This document shows positions 52,971-61,417 of a stretch of 64,000 nt of DNA, in pieces (the stretch's first letter is position 1; the number at the start of each line of letters is the position of its first letter). Source of the DNA: Trichocoleus sp. FACHB-40 (lineage in GTDB: Bacteria > Cyanobacteriota > Cyanobacteriia > Cyanobacteriales > FACHB-T130); contig NZ_JACJPF010000084.1 in assembly GCF_014695915.1 (NCBI RefSeq), positions 1 through 64,000 of the forward strand, read 5' to 3'. Position numbers and translations under genes: made by a program. A model generated the notes under the pieces. That model was not told where the DNA came from, ran no database searches, and saw only the letters and a program-made list of their open reading frames with translations.

Positions 52971-54689
52971 CTACGAGGTGACGTAGCTAGAGCCTTTAAT
53001 TTGCTTGCCTGCTTGTCGCAACTGGCGTGTCAGTTGCAGGTTCAGTAATACCAGTATTAGTCCCAGACACGTAATTAGCAGAAAAGCGTTCTCCTGGTTT
53101 AGTAAGAAAGCGAAGGGAAAGACAATAGACAGCGACAGCATCGCCAATGGAGCGAAATTGCCAATTCCCAGTAATACAAAAATAGTTGGGGGCAATAAAA
53201 TTGTTGCCCCCAACGTACCTGCTGCCCAGAACGCCCGTTGCTGAGTTCGCATGAATAACAGCAGTTGGGCTAGGCTTGCGTAAATTACCATTAAGCCAGC
53301 CTCCAGAGTAAGACCGAACAACGCCCCAGTTCTGCTCTCATTTACTTTCATAGCAGCACCTATACCAGTAGCTGATTGTGCAGGGGACAGTAAAATAAAC
53401 AAAGCCAAGGGGATGATCACAATCACTACATTCACAGCGATCGCTACTACTGCCGGACTTTTTTCACCCCAAATTAAATCCTTTACCAACGAGCTATCAG
53501 CGAATCTCTTGCTATTAGAACCCCTCTTGGGTTGAGCGCGTAGCCAATCCTGTAGAGTTTGGCGATGAGGCGTCACAGCAGCAATTAAACAGAGGTATAG
53601 CAACAGATTCAACAAGGATAGCGACAAGAGGTTTTCTGACAGCGGCGTAGCGTAAACGCTACGATTTTCTATGGAGTTGTAATTGGCACATCCTAGAGTC
53701 AAAACTGTAAAGCAAGCAGTTAACAAATAACTTTGCTGCTTGCTTAACATAGTGGCATTGGGTTCACGAAAGCAACGCTGCCAAGCCTGCCAAATAAACC
53801 AAGTCAAAATGCTGTAATTCAACAGCACAAAACCGACGGCAGTTAAAACACTGTCGCCCAATGGTAAGCTAAACCACTTAAACCCTTCTAACCCTGTGGC
53901 AAACGATTCATTAAAAGAACTGGCAGACAAATGTGGGATTAGACAAAAAGGGTTAAGCAGCTTCAGCCAAGTCGTTGAATTATAGTAACTGGTCGTACTT
54001 ATTCCCTTAGTTAGCATTAGTAAAGCCAGAACCGTACCACTGCCTAACCAACCTTGAAAACCGCCTAGCCAAGAACTGACAATGCCATATAGCAACGCAG
54101 CACTGTAAAAGAAAATACAGCTACCAACGAGAACCCCATAGAAACTCAAAATTTGTCCCAAAGCAATTTTGGCGGCAAGTCCAGCCCACAAATGGAAAGG
54201 AACTGCAACGACGGCTACCAGATAAATCAAAATTGGAACCCCCAGCAGTTTTCCCGTCAAAATACCCGCAGTAGAGTGAGGGCTGAGGCGAGTAAAATTC
54301 AGGGTGCCGCGACGTTGTTCAGTAGCCAAATCACTAATTAGCAAATAGGTTCCTGCTAGTAACAGGATTAAGATGCCAATAATGCTCAGGGATATAAATC
54401 GGTCTAGTGACCATAATTGCGAGTTGATAATCAAATTGCCCAATCCATCCGGCAGACATAGCGGTTCCTTACTATTAGGGAGGGGCTTGCCCGTGCAATA
54501 TTTATTGTAGATATCCGCAATTCGGTTAACAGAATTCGGCAGCTGGGTTTGAAAATACATGAATATTCCAATTTGACCCAGCACAGAGATAACACTTGCC
54601 AACAGAATGTTGCGAGGTTTAAGACGCCCTTTGAGTTCCCGCAACAGTTGGGGATTCCAGTTACCCAGCGGTTCTATCAAATTGTGCAT
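52971..54689 (-). CDS. ABC-2-type transporter permease
   Basis: A 572-residue protein with about 12 hydrophobic helices. The motif AGTYLLISDLATEQRRGTLNFTRLSP is characteristic of cyanobacterial ABC-2 permeases. No ATP-binding gene is in the window, so the partner is elsewhere. The substrate is unknown. The gene has no close neighbours on its strand. A decayed archease copy lies just after its stop codon. Confidence 0.85.
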   Translation of the reverse strand: MHNLIEPLGNWNPQLLRELKGRLKPRNILLASVISVLGQIGIFMYFQTQLPNSVNRIADIYNKYCTGKPLPNSKEPLCLPDGLGNLIINSQLWSLDRFISLSIIGILILLLAGTYLLISDLATEQRRGTLNFTRLSPHSTAGILTGKLLGVPILIYLVAVVAVPFHLWAGLAAKIALGQILSFYGVLVGSCIFFYSAALLYGIVSSWLGGFQGWLGSGTVLALLMLTKGISTTSYYNSTTWLKLLNPFCLIPHLSASSFNESFATGLEGFKWFSLPLGDSVLTAVGFVLLNYSILTWFIWQAWQRCFREPNATMLSKQQSYLLTACFTVLTLGCANYNSIENRSVYATPLSENLLSLSLLNLLLYLCLIAAVTPHRQTLQDWLRAQPKRGSNSKRFADSSLVKDLIWGEKSPAVVAIAVNVVIVIIPLALFILLSPAQSATGIGAAMKVNESRTGALFGLTLEAGLMVIYASLAQLLLFMRTQQRAFWAAGTLGATILLPPTIFVLLGIGNFAPLAMLSLSIVFPFAFLLNQENAFLLITCLGLILVLLNLQLTRQLRQAGKQIKGSSYVTS

Positions 54690-54834
54690 TATGGGAAAAA
54701 TCTCCTCTTGAAAGGATGTTTATAAATACCCACTGCGATTGGAAGGATAAAGGTATCCTGTAAGTTATGGATATACAGACGAAAGACGAAATCTGCCTTC
54801 GCAGGTTTCCAAACTTGGGTTTTTGGTGAGTCGG

Positions 54835-54860
54835 CGTTAGCGTAGCGTGCCGTAGGCTAG
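54835..54860. repeat. GTTAGCGTAGCGTGCCGTAG dispersed repeat
   Basis: A sequence of a known cyanobacterial intergenic repeat class; similar copies are at about 50537 and 53645. Confidence 0.5.
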
Positions 54861-54957
54861 AGAGACTTAACTTGTGTAATATTTTTCCCTGTCAGAGTAT
54901 TTAAATCGAATGTCACTGACTTAAAGGATAATTAGTCATTCTTTGAAAAACTACAGA

Positions 54958-54982
54958 GTAGGGGCAATTCATGCGCCCCTAC
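54958..54982. repeat. GTAGGGGC hairpin repeat
   Basis: GTAGGGGC and GCCCCTAC around a short loop; related to the element at 9634. Confidence 0.6.
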
Positions 54983-55085
54983 AAACAACCTATGTTCCAC
55001 TCGATAGAGAACTGCTATCTTCGCTGCAATCTTAAAATATCCGCATCGGCATTTACAATTTGCAAAGCCTTTTTGCAGACACGCG

Positions 55086-55532
55086 CTAAATATCAAGGAT
55101 TACCATTGCTGTCCAACCGTCATCGGTTTTTTCTAATTGGAACTGGTGTAAAGTAACCGCCTTGACATCTACTCGCTGCTGATGGCGATCGCTATCTAGC
55201 TTTTCTCCCTTCGTAATCGCACTTAGCTGATGCACTCTATCTTTCTCGGATATCTCAACCTGTTGCGCTCTCAGCAGTAGCAACTCGCTGTCTTTGTAGT
55301 AGATGAATTCTTGCAGGAAATTAAACAGCAACATATCCAATTCATCGTTTTCTAAGCTGAAGGTGCGCGTCTCGGTTAGCGCGATCGCATCCAGATTATC
55401 AATCATCACGTTCATGGTTGCATCACCCGCCGCGATGAAAAGCTCCTCTAAATCCTTTCCCCAGGCGTGAAAAGCAATATCAGCAGTGGCAACATCTTCA
55501 AGAAACTCGTAAGGCATAGGACTATTGCTCAC
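55086..55532 (-). CDS. Archease
   Basis: A 148-residue archease (MPYEFLEDVATADIAFHAWGKDLEELF at the start; WTAMVILDI at the end). Archease activates RtcB by promoting GTP-dependent guanylation in many organisms. It lies next to cobW-like and rtcB genes on the same strand, so the RNA-ligase link is supported by context. The start may be at 55517 (MPYEFL), just past the CobW-like stop; the longer form overlaps it by 11 bases. Confidence 0.9.
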   Translation of the reverse strand: MSNSPMPYEFLEDVATADIAFHAWGKDLEELFIAAGDATMNVMIDNLDAIALTETRTFSLENDELDMLLFNFLQEFIYYKDSELLLLRAQQVEISEKDRVHQLSAITKGEKLDSDRHQQRVDVKAVTLHQFQLEKTDDGWTAMVILDI

Positions 55533-56406
55533 ACGACTTTAACTGACTAATAATTTCTTCCTTGCGATCGCTTACCTGTTTGCCGATAAAAACTAGCTCC
55601 GTTCCCTCTTGTTCAAATGGCTCCAGATCCCAACGTCCAGCCACGAAATTAAATAGATAGTTTCCTTCAGGAAATCGTACAAAACCTTTCGCCCGGTAAA
55701 CATCTGTCCCAAGTGAGTCGGCAAATTCTCCAAAACATTGCCGATCGAAAGTGGCAGGACTTGTCGTGCTAAATGATTCAAATTCAAGTTGGTGAACGTG
55801 ATGAGGTTGCGGTTGAACTCGCTCTCGACCAATCCCAAATAGCAAATCTGGGTCTACTTGGCATCGCTTAGTATGCAAAATTGAGGCGACTTCGTTGAAG
55901 GAGCGCAATTTATCTTCTATCGCCTTTAACTCGCTTTCAGAAACCAAATCAACTTTGTTCAGAAGGAGGGTGTCTGCTGCTTCAATTTGTATCCTACTGG
56001 TATGTCCTACCGACGGATATTTCACCATTGCATCTGCATCGATAACCGTGACAACCCCATCCAGTCGCACCTTGGTTAAGCTTTCTTGAATATCGAAAAC
56101 CAGCGCATCTGGTTCTGCAACTCCAGTTGTCTCCACCACAATATTATCGGGGTCAACGCTATCAATGATTTCATTAACAGCAGCTTCAAACTCTCCTAGC
56201 AGCGAACAGCAGACGCAACCACCACCCAGATCCGCCATTTGGACATTTTTGCCTTGAATGATTTTAGTATCGATACCAATTTCGCCAAATTCATTCATCA
56301 AAATGGCAATCTTTTTAGGAAAGGAGTCGAGAATGTGACGAAGCAGAGTTGTTTTTCCGCTTCCGAGTGGCCCCGTAATGACTGTAAGTGGCGTGCGTAC
56401 CTGCAT
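55522..56406 (-). CDS. CobW/COG0523 GTPase (metal chaperone type)
   Basis: A 294-residue protein of the P47K/CobW family. GTP-binding motif GPLGSGKT (residues 12-19), GGGCVCCSLLGEF (Cys-x-Cys-Cys metal motif), ETTGVAEPD and NKVDLV are all present. COG0523 proteins deliver Zn, Co or other metals to client enzymes. Here the position between rtcB and archease suggests supply of metal to RtcB (Mn/Zn), by inference. It overlaps the archease start. Confidence 0.92.
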   Translation of the reverse strand: MQVRTPLTVITGPLGSGKTTLLRHILDSFPKKIAILMNEFGEIGIDTKIIQGKNVQMADLGGGCVCCSLLGEFEAAVNEIIDSVDPDNIVVETTGVAEPDALVFDIQESLTKVRLDGVVTVIDADAMVKYPSVGHTSRIQIEAADTLLLNKVDLVSESELKAIEDKLRSFNEVASILHTKRCQVDPDLLFGIGRERVQPQPHHVHQLEFESFSTTSPATFDRQCFGEFADSLGTDVYRAKGFVRFPEGNYLFNFVAGRWDLEPFEQEGTELVFIGKQVSDRKEEIISQLKSCEQ

Positions 56407-56569
56407 AAACTATCCCTTTGATGGAACTGCACTGCGATGATTGAAGAAATTCCAGCGAGAATACATTTACTTCCGGCTAAAGGCTCCCCCTACGTCGCAG
56501 ACTAGCCGGAATACAAGAGTGCTGTTGTGTCTCTGTGCATCAGGCGATCGCGCAAATGTTAAATTTACT

Positions 56570-58030
56570 TCATCCTTTGATATTTCCAATCGGTGTCAAC
56601 CGCACCACCTTTTTACTAATCCCCGCTAACTCCGCCGCTTCAATCACATCATCAATGTCTTTGTAAGCCGCACCCGCTTCTTCTGCTAGTCCAGACATTG
56701 AGGTACTGCGGACATAAATACCCTTCTTCTGCATATCTTTCAAGAGTGTTTCTCCCTTCCAAGCTTTTCGCGCCTTGGTACGACTCATTGTGCGTCCGCT
56801 TCCGTGTGCAGTGCTGAAGAAAGTTTGGTCGCCAGTGGGTACGCCGACTAATAAATAAGATCCGGTTTCCATACTGCCGCCAATAATAACTGGCTGACCA
56901 ATGTTCTTGTAGCGTTCCGGAATATCTGCCATTCCCGGTGCGAAAGCGCGAGTTGCACCTTTACGATGGACGAGGAGCGATCGCTTTTTCCCATCCACAA
57001 CATGACTCTCTAGCTTGGCGGTATTATGGGCGACATCATAAACCATGTGCATCCCCAAGTCTTCCGCCGAACGTTCAAAGATTTCCGAAAATACTTCGCG
57101 AATGCGATGCAGAATCACCTGACGATTGGCATAAGACATATTGATGCCACATTTCATCGCAGCGAAATAGGCTTGTCCTTCCGGAGAATCAAAGGGCGCA
57201 CAAGCTAATTCTCGATCAAGTATTTTAATTCCATACTTGCTATCCATTACCTTTAAAAATCTTTGCAGATAGTCAGTTGCCACCTGATGACCAAACCCAC
57301 GACTACCACAGTGGAACATCACCACCACCTGATCCGGCATGGTAATTCCCATCGTCTTGGCTAACTCTGGATCGAAAATATCTTGCTTTCGAGCAACTTG
57401 AATTTCTAAATAATGATTGCCAGATCCTAGAGTTCCAATTTGATTGAAACCCCGGTCAATTGCCTTATCACTAATCTTTGCAGAATCAGCACCTTTAATG
57501 CAGCCGTTTTCTTCAATGAGTTCTAAATCTTCTTCCCAACCATAGCCATTATTAACGCACCACTGAGCGCCTTGTTCGACCACTTTGCGAAAGTCATTCC
57601 GCGATAATTTTACAAAGCCACTGCTTCCCACTCCAGCCGGAACCCTTTCGTAGAGCTTATCTACCAGCTTCTTGATATAAGGTTTGACTTCATGGTAGGT
57701 CAGGTTTGTAACCATCAAGCGCATTCCACAATTGATATCAAAACCGATACCGCCAGGGGAAATCACGCCCCCCTTTTCCACATCCATCGCCGCCACGCCA
57801 CCAATGGGAAAACCATAGCCAAAGTGTCCGTCGGGCATACACAAAGCATATTTTGTTATCCCTGGCAGCGTCGCGACATTCGTAACTTGGTCGTAAACCG
57901 CTTCATCTAATTCGGAAATTATCTTCTCTGTCCCATAAATCCGGGCGGGAACGCGCATCCCATCCTTGTAGGAAACCGGAATTTCCCATACTGTGTCAGA
58001 AATTTGTTCTAAAAATTCCTTAATAGGCAT
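56570..58030 (-). CDS. rtcB: RNA-splicing ligase RtcB
   Basis: A 486-residue RtcB. Catalytic signatures include CMPDGHFGYGFPIGG, GGIGFDINCGMRL, HCGSRGFGHQ and the GMADIPE and HGSGRTMSRTKA segments. It joins 2',3'-cyclic phosphate and 5'-OH ends of RNA using GTP and Mn. ATG 58030 (MPIKEFLEQ) has AGGAGT about 10 bases upstream; the open frame up to 58081 is not used. It overlaps the open frame of the lycopene cyclase only in that unused part. Archease and a metal-GTPase follow downstream. Confidence 0.95.
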   Translation of the reverse strand: MPIKEFLEQISDTVWEIPVSYKDGMRVPARIYGTEKIISELDEAVYDQVTNVATLPGITKYALCMPDGHFGYGFPIGGVAAMDVEKGGVISPGGIGFDINCGMRLMVTNLTYHEVKPYIKKLVDKLYERVPAGVGSSGFVKLSRNDFRKVVEQGAQWCVNNGYGWEEDLELIEENGCIKGADSAKISDKAIDRGFNQIGTLGSGNHYLEIQVARKQDIFDPELAKTMGITMPDQVVVMFHCGSRGFGHQVATDYLQRFLKVMDSKYGIKILDRELACAPFDSPEGQAYFAAMKCGINMSYANRQVILHRIREVFSEIFERSAEDLGMHMVYDVAHNTAKLESHVVDGKKRSLLVHRKGATRAFAPGMADIPERYKNIGQPVIIGGSMETGSYLLVGVPTGDQTFFSTAHGSGRTMSRTKARKAWKGETLLKDMQKKGIYVRSTSMSGLAEEAGAAYKDIDDVIEAAELAGISKKVVRLTPIGNIKG

Positions 58031-58077
58031 CTCGGTTTTACTCCTAAAAGGTGATGTGAAAAATAGAAGCGACCGTC

Positions 58078-58890
58078 TCAAACCGTATCGTTTCCAGGCT
58101 CTACCTGAGCAAGAGCTTTTGGAAGTTCTGGCTGCCCATTATTTAGAGCGGGGAAAGAGATGAGTGGTAGGAGCGATCGCATATTCCCCACCAATAGAAA
58201 CAGTAAAAGTCCTTGCACCACTAGCAGGTTAGTGACTAAAAAGAACGTCGCTTCCTCAATCGGCAACCCAAACGGCTTAAATCCAGTGCTATAAATCTCC
58301 GAAATGCTCCAAATGCCCTGTCCGATGGCAATGCGGTCGGCTATCCACAGGTAAACTGTCGGGATCAAAGTGCCAATCAACCAAGCGTCTTTTCTCGCCC
58401 AGAGTTGCTTTGCTCCAACTGCCCACTGTAGCGCCAGTATGGGGCCTGCCCAAGCTAAAATTAGCCCCATGTACACAGTCTTATCCGACTGCAACATGAA
58501 AGCTCCCGCAATGCTGAGAACTATCCAAAAAACAAAGCCAGATGCTCGCAGCCAAGGAGAAACCTCCTGCTGTGCTGGCTCAGTTGTGAGAGGAAACACC
58601 CAATAGAACCAAAGACCCGTCAGGAGTGGCTGAAGTATGAAGAACAAATATTCTTCAACAGGTACGTAGCCAATCGTACCCATTACGCGACCCGCGCCGT
58701 AGTTCCACACATCGCGCCAAACCAGGTAGTTGTCCCACGGGGTGGTGTAGATTGTTGCAACCAGTGCAATTAGCGGTAGCCCCAACCAAGCCCTAACTCC
58801 TCCCATACCAGCTAGTGGCTGCCGTTGAAGCCATGCCAGTAGGAGGATCGGTGGCAGGATAAAGACAAGGTGAAACGCCAAATAGGTCAT
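58078..58890 (-). CDS. Lycopene cyclase, CarR/CrtYcd-type fused domains
   Basis: A 270-residue membrane protein with about 7 helices and the repeated motif of the heterodimeric-type lycopene cyclases: GYVPVEEYLFFILQPLLTG and FGLPIEEATFFLVTN. The PxEE motifs appear once in each half, so both subunit-like halves are fused. It would convert lycopene to a cyclic carotene. The usual cyanobacterial cyclases are CrtL or CruA/CruP, so this type is uncommon. No other crt gene is adjacent. Confidence 0.88.
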   Translation of the reverse strand: MTYLAFHLVFILPPILLLAWLQRQPLAGMGGVRAWLGLPLIALVATIYTTPWDNYLVWRDVWNYGAGRVMGTIGYVPVEEYLFFILQPLLTGLWFYWVFPLTTEPAQQEVSPWLRASGFVFWIVLSIAGAFMLQSDKTVYMGLILAWAGPILALQWAVGAKQLWARKDAWLIGTLIPTVYLWIADRIAIGQGIWSISEIYSTGFKPFGLPIEEATFFLVTNLLVVQGLLLFLLVGNMRSLLPLISFPALNNGQPELPKALAQVEPGNDTV

Positions 58891-58906
58891 TGTTGCTGGT
58901 TATGTT

Positions 58907-59116
58907 CTAGACGTTAATGATGCCGAAGTAAAAGCCAGCAAAAAGCAAAAGAAGCAGCAGCGTAATTAGGGTAATGCTGATACGAAATGGCTTTGGGGGC
59001 AAGTCTTCAGAGGTGATTACACTATCCCGTTGTACCTGAGTAATTGGATCAGAGTTCTTGTTTTCCGGTTTTACCAGATCCCGTGCTGTATTTGTATTGC
59101 CGTGTGTCGGTTCCAT
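58907..59116 (-). CDS. Small single-pass membrane protein
   Basis: A 69-residue protein with a polar N-terminus and a single C-terminal helix (ISITLITLLLLLLFAGFYF). It is just upstream of the lycopene cyclase on the same strand (about 17 bases apart), so the two may be co-transcribed. Function is unknown. Confidence 0.6.
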   Translation of the reverse strand: MEPTHGNTNTARDLVKPENKNSDPITQVQRDSVITSEDLPPKPFRISITLITLLLLLLFAGFYFGIINV

Positions 59117-59383
59117 TGGCGGTTCTATTTGCGTCCTACATAACTCTTCTGCTATCTATCTTCGAGAAACTGCTCTTGGGCTACCTCGTTCTTAAGAACT
59201 ACCTTAGCGTGGAGGGTATTTATGCCAGAGGAGTTAGCCTTGCGTGAAGTTAAGTTGTTATTATAAATACAGAAATTTTCAGGCAAGAGATTTAAAAGCA
59301 TTTTTATATGGAAGAGTTAGGAGTTGTTACAGAGGCAATTTATCGTATTTGATGCTTTTGGTAATTGGGTTTCGGTACTTAAC

Positions 59384-60991
59384 CTACGCTAATTTTCCGT
59401 AGTCTAGTTTTATCGTTTTATCTGCTAGATGAAAATAGCGATCGTCGTGGCTAATTACCAGTATACTTTTACCTTTATTTTTAAGTTCTGGTAAAAGTTG
59501 TTTGTAGAAGATTTCCCTAAAGAAAGGGTCTTGATCTGATGCCCATTCATCGAATAGGTAAATCGGACGGTCTTCCAAGTAAGCGGTGAGGAGAGCAAGA
59601 CGCTTACGCTGTCCTTGGGAAAGGTCTGTGGTGGAAAGTACGCCATTTTTTATCTGGACTTTATGCTCTAACTGAAGTTGTCTTAAATACTCTTGGGCTT
59701 GGCTATCGAGGTTATTAATATTAATCCCTAAAATGCGCTCAAATAAATAAAAATCTGAAAAGACTGTGGCGAATAGCTGACGATAAGATTCTCTATTATT
59801 ATCAGTAATTTGTTCTCCATTCAGATGAATTTCCCCGGATTCGGGAATGTATAAACCAGCAATAATTTTAGCAAGGGTGGACTTACCACTACCATTACCG
59901 CCAACAATAAAAACCAGTTCGCCTGGATGAAAAGTTAGGCTAATTGGGCCAAGGGTAAAATTACTTTCTTCCTGTTCTCTACGATAAGTATGACTGATTT
60001 GGATGAGTTCTACACTTTTGAAAAATGGCTGTGGGTCAGGTTGAAATTTGGGGATATTTTCGGAACGGCTGGCTAAAGATAAGCCTAAAGTATCAATTTT
60101 TTGTAAAGCAACACTGGCTTGGCTGAGTCCGGGCAGTATTTGTAAGATGCTCTGAATCGGCCGCATTATAAAGGTAAGGGTGAGGACATATCCGGATAGA
60201 ACGGATGTGTTGATTGTTGTAAGTTGGGGAAGACCAAATACTAATAAGCCAAGAAGGATGAAAAAGAGAAGGTCGCCAAAACTAGAAGCGATCGCTAAAA
60301 TCCTTAAACTGGTGACTCTGTAATCTCGTGACAATGCAGCAGTGACTTGGAGTTCTTCGGTGAGGAAGGCTTCGCGGCGACGAACGTTTAGTTTGAGTTC
60401 TTTAATTCCATCTGTGATGGCGCGAAAGTGCTTGAATAGCCGATCCTGTTCGTCACGAGCAAGTTTTAGAAGACGATCGGCTTTAGATAATAGAAATTGA
60501 ACGCTACCAATGGCGACAACTAAAAATACTACCGTTATTAGCAATACTACCCAGGAAAGCGAGCCTAAATAAACTAAACAACCGAAAATTATGGCAATGT
60601 CAATGCAAAGGAAAGGAATGTTGAACACTGCAATAGAGATTGCTTGTATATCTTCTGTTAATGTTGCTAAAATCCGGTTCGCTCCTAGTTCTTCTAGGTG
60701 ACGCAAGGGGCATGATAAAATTAAACCGCTCAAGTGCAGCCGTAGTTTATAAACCGCTTCTTGCGATAAACTGACCAGCAAAAATCCGGAGATTAAGCTA
60801 GTTACAAGGGTGACGATTGCTAATCCCACAAAACCCCAGAGTAGTTGATTTGTGGATGTGTTGTTGCTGCTGAGGGCGTTGTTGATCGAGGCGATGAGGA
60901 AAGCACTACAAGCTCCACTGATGGAACCTGTAAAGGCTGCGATCGCTACTGTAACCCAAGACGCACGCAGAAGAAACCCGATTAGATTCAT
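59384..60991 (-). CDS. Cyclic-peptide-type ABC exporter (SyrD/PvdE-like)
   Basis: A 535-residue half-transporter: six membrane helices (residues ~10-290) then an ATP-binding domain with Walker A GGNGSGKST, Q-loop region YRQLFATVFSDFYLFER, signature LSQGQRKRLALL and Walker B IYLFDEWASDQDP. The order and the Y-R-Q-L-F-(A/S)-x-V-F-S-D motif fit the SyrD/YojI/PvdE cyclic-peptide exporter family. ATG 60991 (MNLIGFLLRAS) is chosen because the longer frame to 61228 runs through a hairpin and a small-RNA-like terminator. No peptide synthetase is nearby. Confidence 0.9.
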   Translation of the reverse strand: MNLIGFLLRASWVTVAIAAFTGSISGACSAFLIASINNALSSNNTSTNQLLWGFVGLAIVTLVTSLISGFLLVSLSQEAVYKLRLHLSGLILSCPLRHLEELGANRILATLTEDIQAISIAVFNIPFLCIDIAIIFGCLVYLGSLSWVVLLITVVFLVVAIGSVQFLLSKADRLLKLARDEQDRLFKHFRAITDGIKELKLNVRRREAFLTEELQVTAALSRDYRVTSLRILAIASSFGDLLFFILLGLLVFGLPQLTTINTSVLSGYVLTLTFIMRPIQSILQILPGLSQASVALQKIDTLGLSLASRSENIPKFQPDPQPFFKSVELIQISHTYRREQEESNFTLGPISLTFHPGELVFIVGGNGSGKSTLAKIIAGLYIPESGEIHLNGEQITDNNRESYRQLFATVFSDFYLFERILGININNLDSQAQEYLRQLQLEHKVQIKNGVLSTTDLSQGQRKRLALLTAYLEDRPIYLFDEWASDQDPFFREIFYKQLLPELKNKGKSILVISHDDRYFHLADKTIKLDYGKLA

Positions 60992-61023
60992 TTTTGTCTG
61001 ACTTGTTGGGTGCGATACATCTC

Positions 61024-61050
61024 TAGGGACATGGCAATGCCATGTCCCTA
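61024..61050. repeat. TAGGGACATGGCA hairpin repeat in exporter leader
   Basis: A 13-bp perfect inverted repeat with a one-base centre, between the exporter start codon and the terminator at 61107. It resembles dispersed cyanobacterial palindromes. Confidence 0.6.
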
Positions 61051-61106
61051 CGTGACTAAAATTTTGGATTCCATCCTCATACACAGCATACACACAACCA
61101 ATCTGC

Positions 61107-61140
61107 AAAAAAAAACCAGCCACTCGCGTGGGCTGGTCAA
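61107..61140 (-). terminator. Rho-independent terminator
   Basis: ACCAGC(C)CAC stem with GTGGCTGGT and a T9 tract on the minus strand (A-run 61107-61115 on the plus strand). It is likely the 3' end of the small RNA above, or an attenuator for the exporter. Confidence 0.8.
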
Positions 61141-61225
61141 GCTTGCTGTGTTGGGAGGAGGAAAACCTGATGCCAAGACGGAAAAGCGGCCCTTGCGATC
61201 GTTCCAAAAGCGAAGCTGCGTCTAG
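61107..61225 (-). ncRNA. Probable small RNA, Yfr2 (Cyano-1)-like
   Basis: The minus strand contains the pyrimidine-rich stretch TTTTCCTCCTCCCAACACAG, a short CTTG/CAAG stem around it, and then a compact hairpin ACCAGCC-CACGCGAGTG-GCTGGT followed by nine Ts, a clear factor-independent terminator. The order CU-rich loop then terminator hairpin is like the Yfr2 family of cyanobacterial small RNAs. The exact family is not proven. It explains the non-protein-like N-terminal part of the exporter's longer frame. Confidence 0.5.
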
Positions 61226-61417
61226 CATAATGACTTTCCTATGTAAATAAATGTAACATACTTACTAGGAAAATCGCAATTTTTCGTTACAAATTAGTAC
61301 CAATTAATTGTTTTTTGTCAATCGTTGTCGTCTGTTTTACTTGATCGCAGACAACCGACGACTCTCCCCAAGTGTAGATTTATAGAAATTTAGATGCACA
61401 AAAACCTGAGATATTTA

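Larger units (their letters stand above)
54690..55085. other. Gene-free region with two dispersed repeats
   Basis: Between the ABC permease start and the archease stop. Apart from the GTTAGCGTAGC and GTAGGGGC repeats nothing is seen. Confidence 0.4.

Noticed and set aside
60992-61228. 79-residue N-terminal extension of the SyrD-like exporter
   Set aside because: It crosses a factor-independent terminator and a dispersed hairpin, and the exporter family starts at MNLIGF-like sequence.
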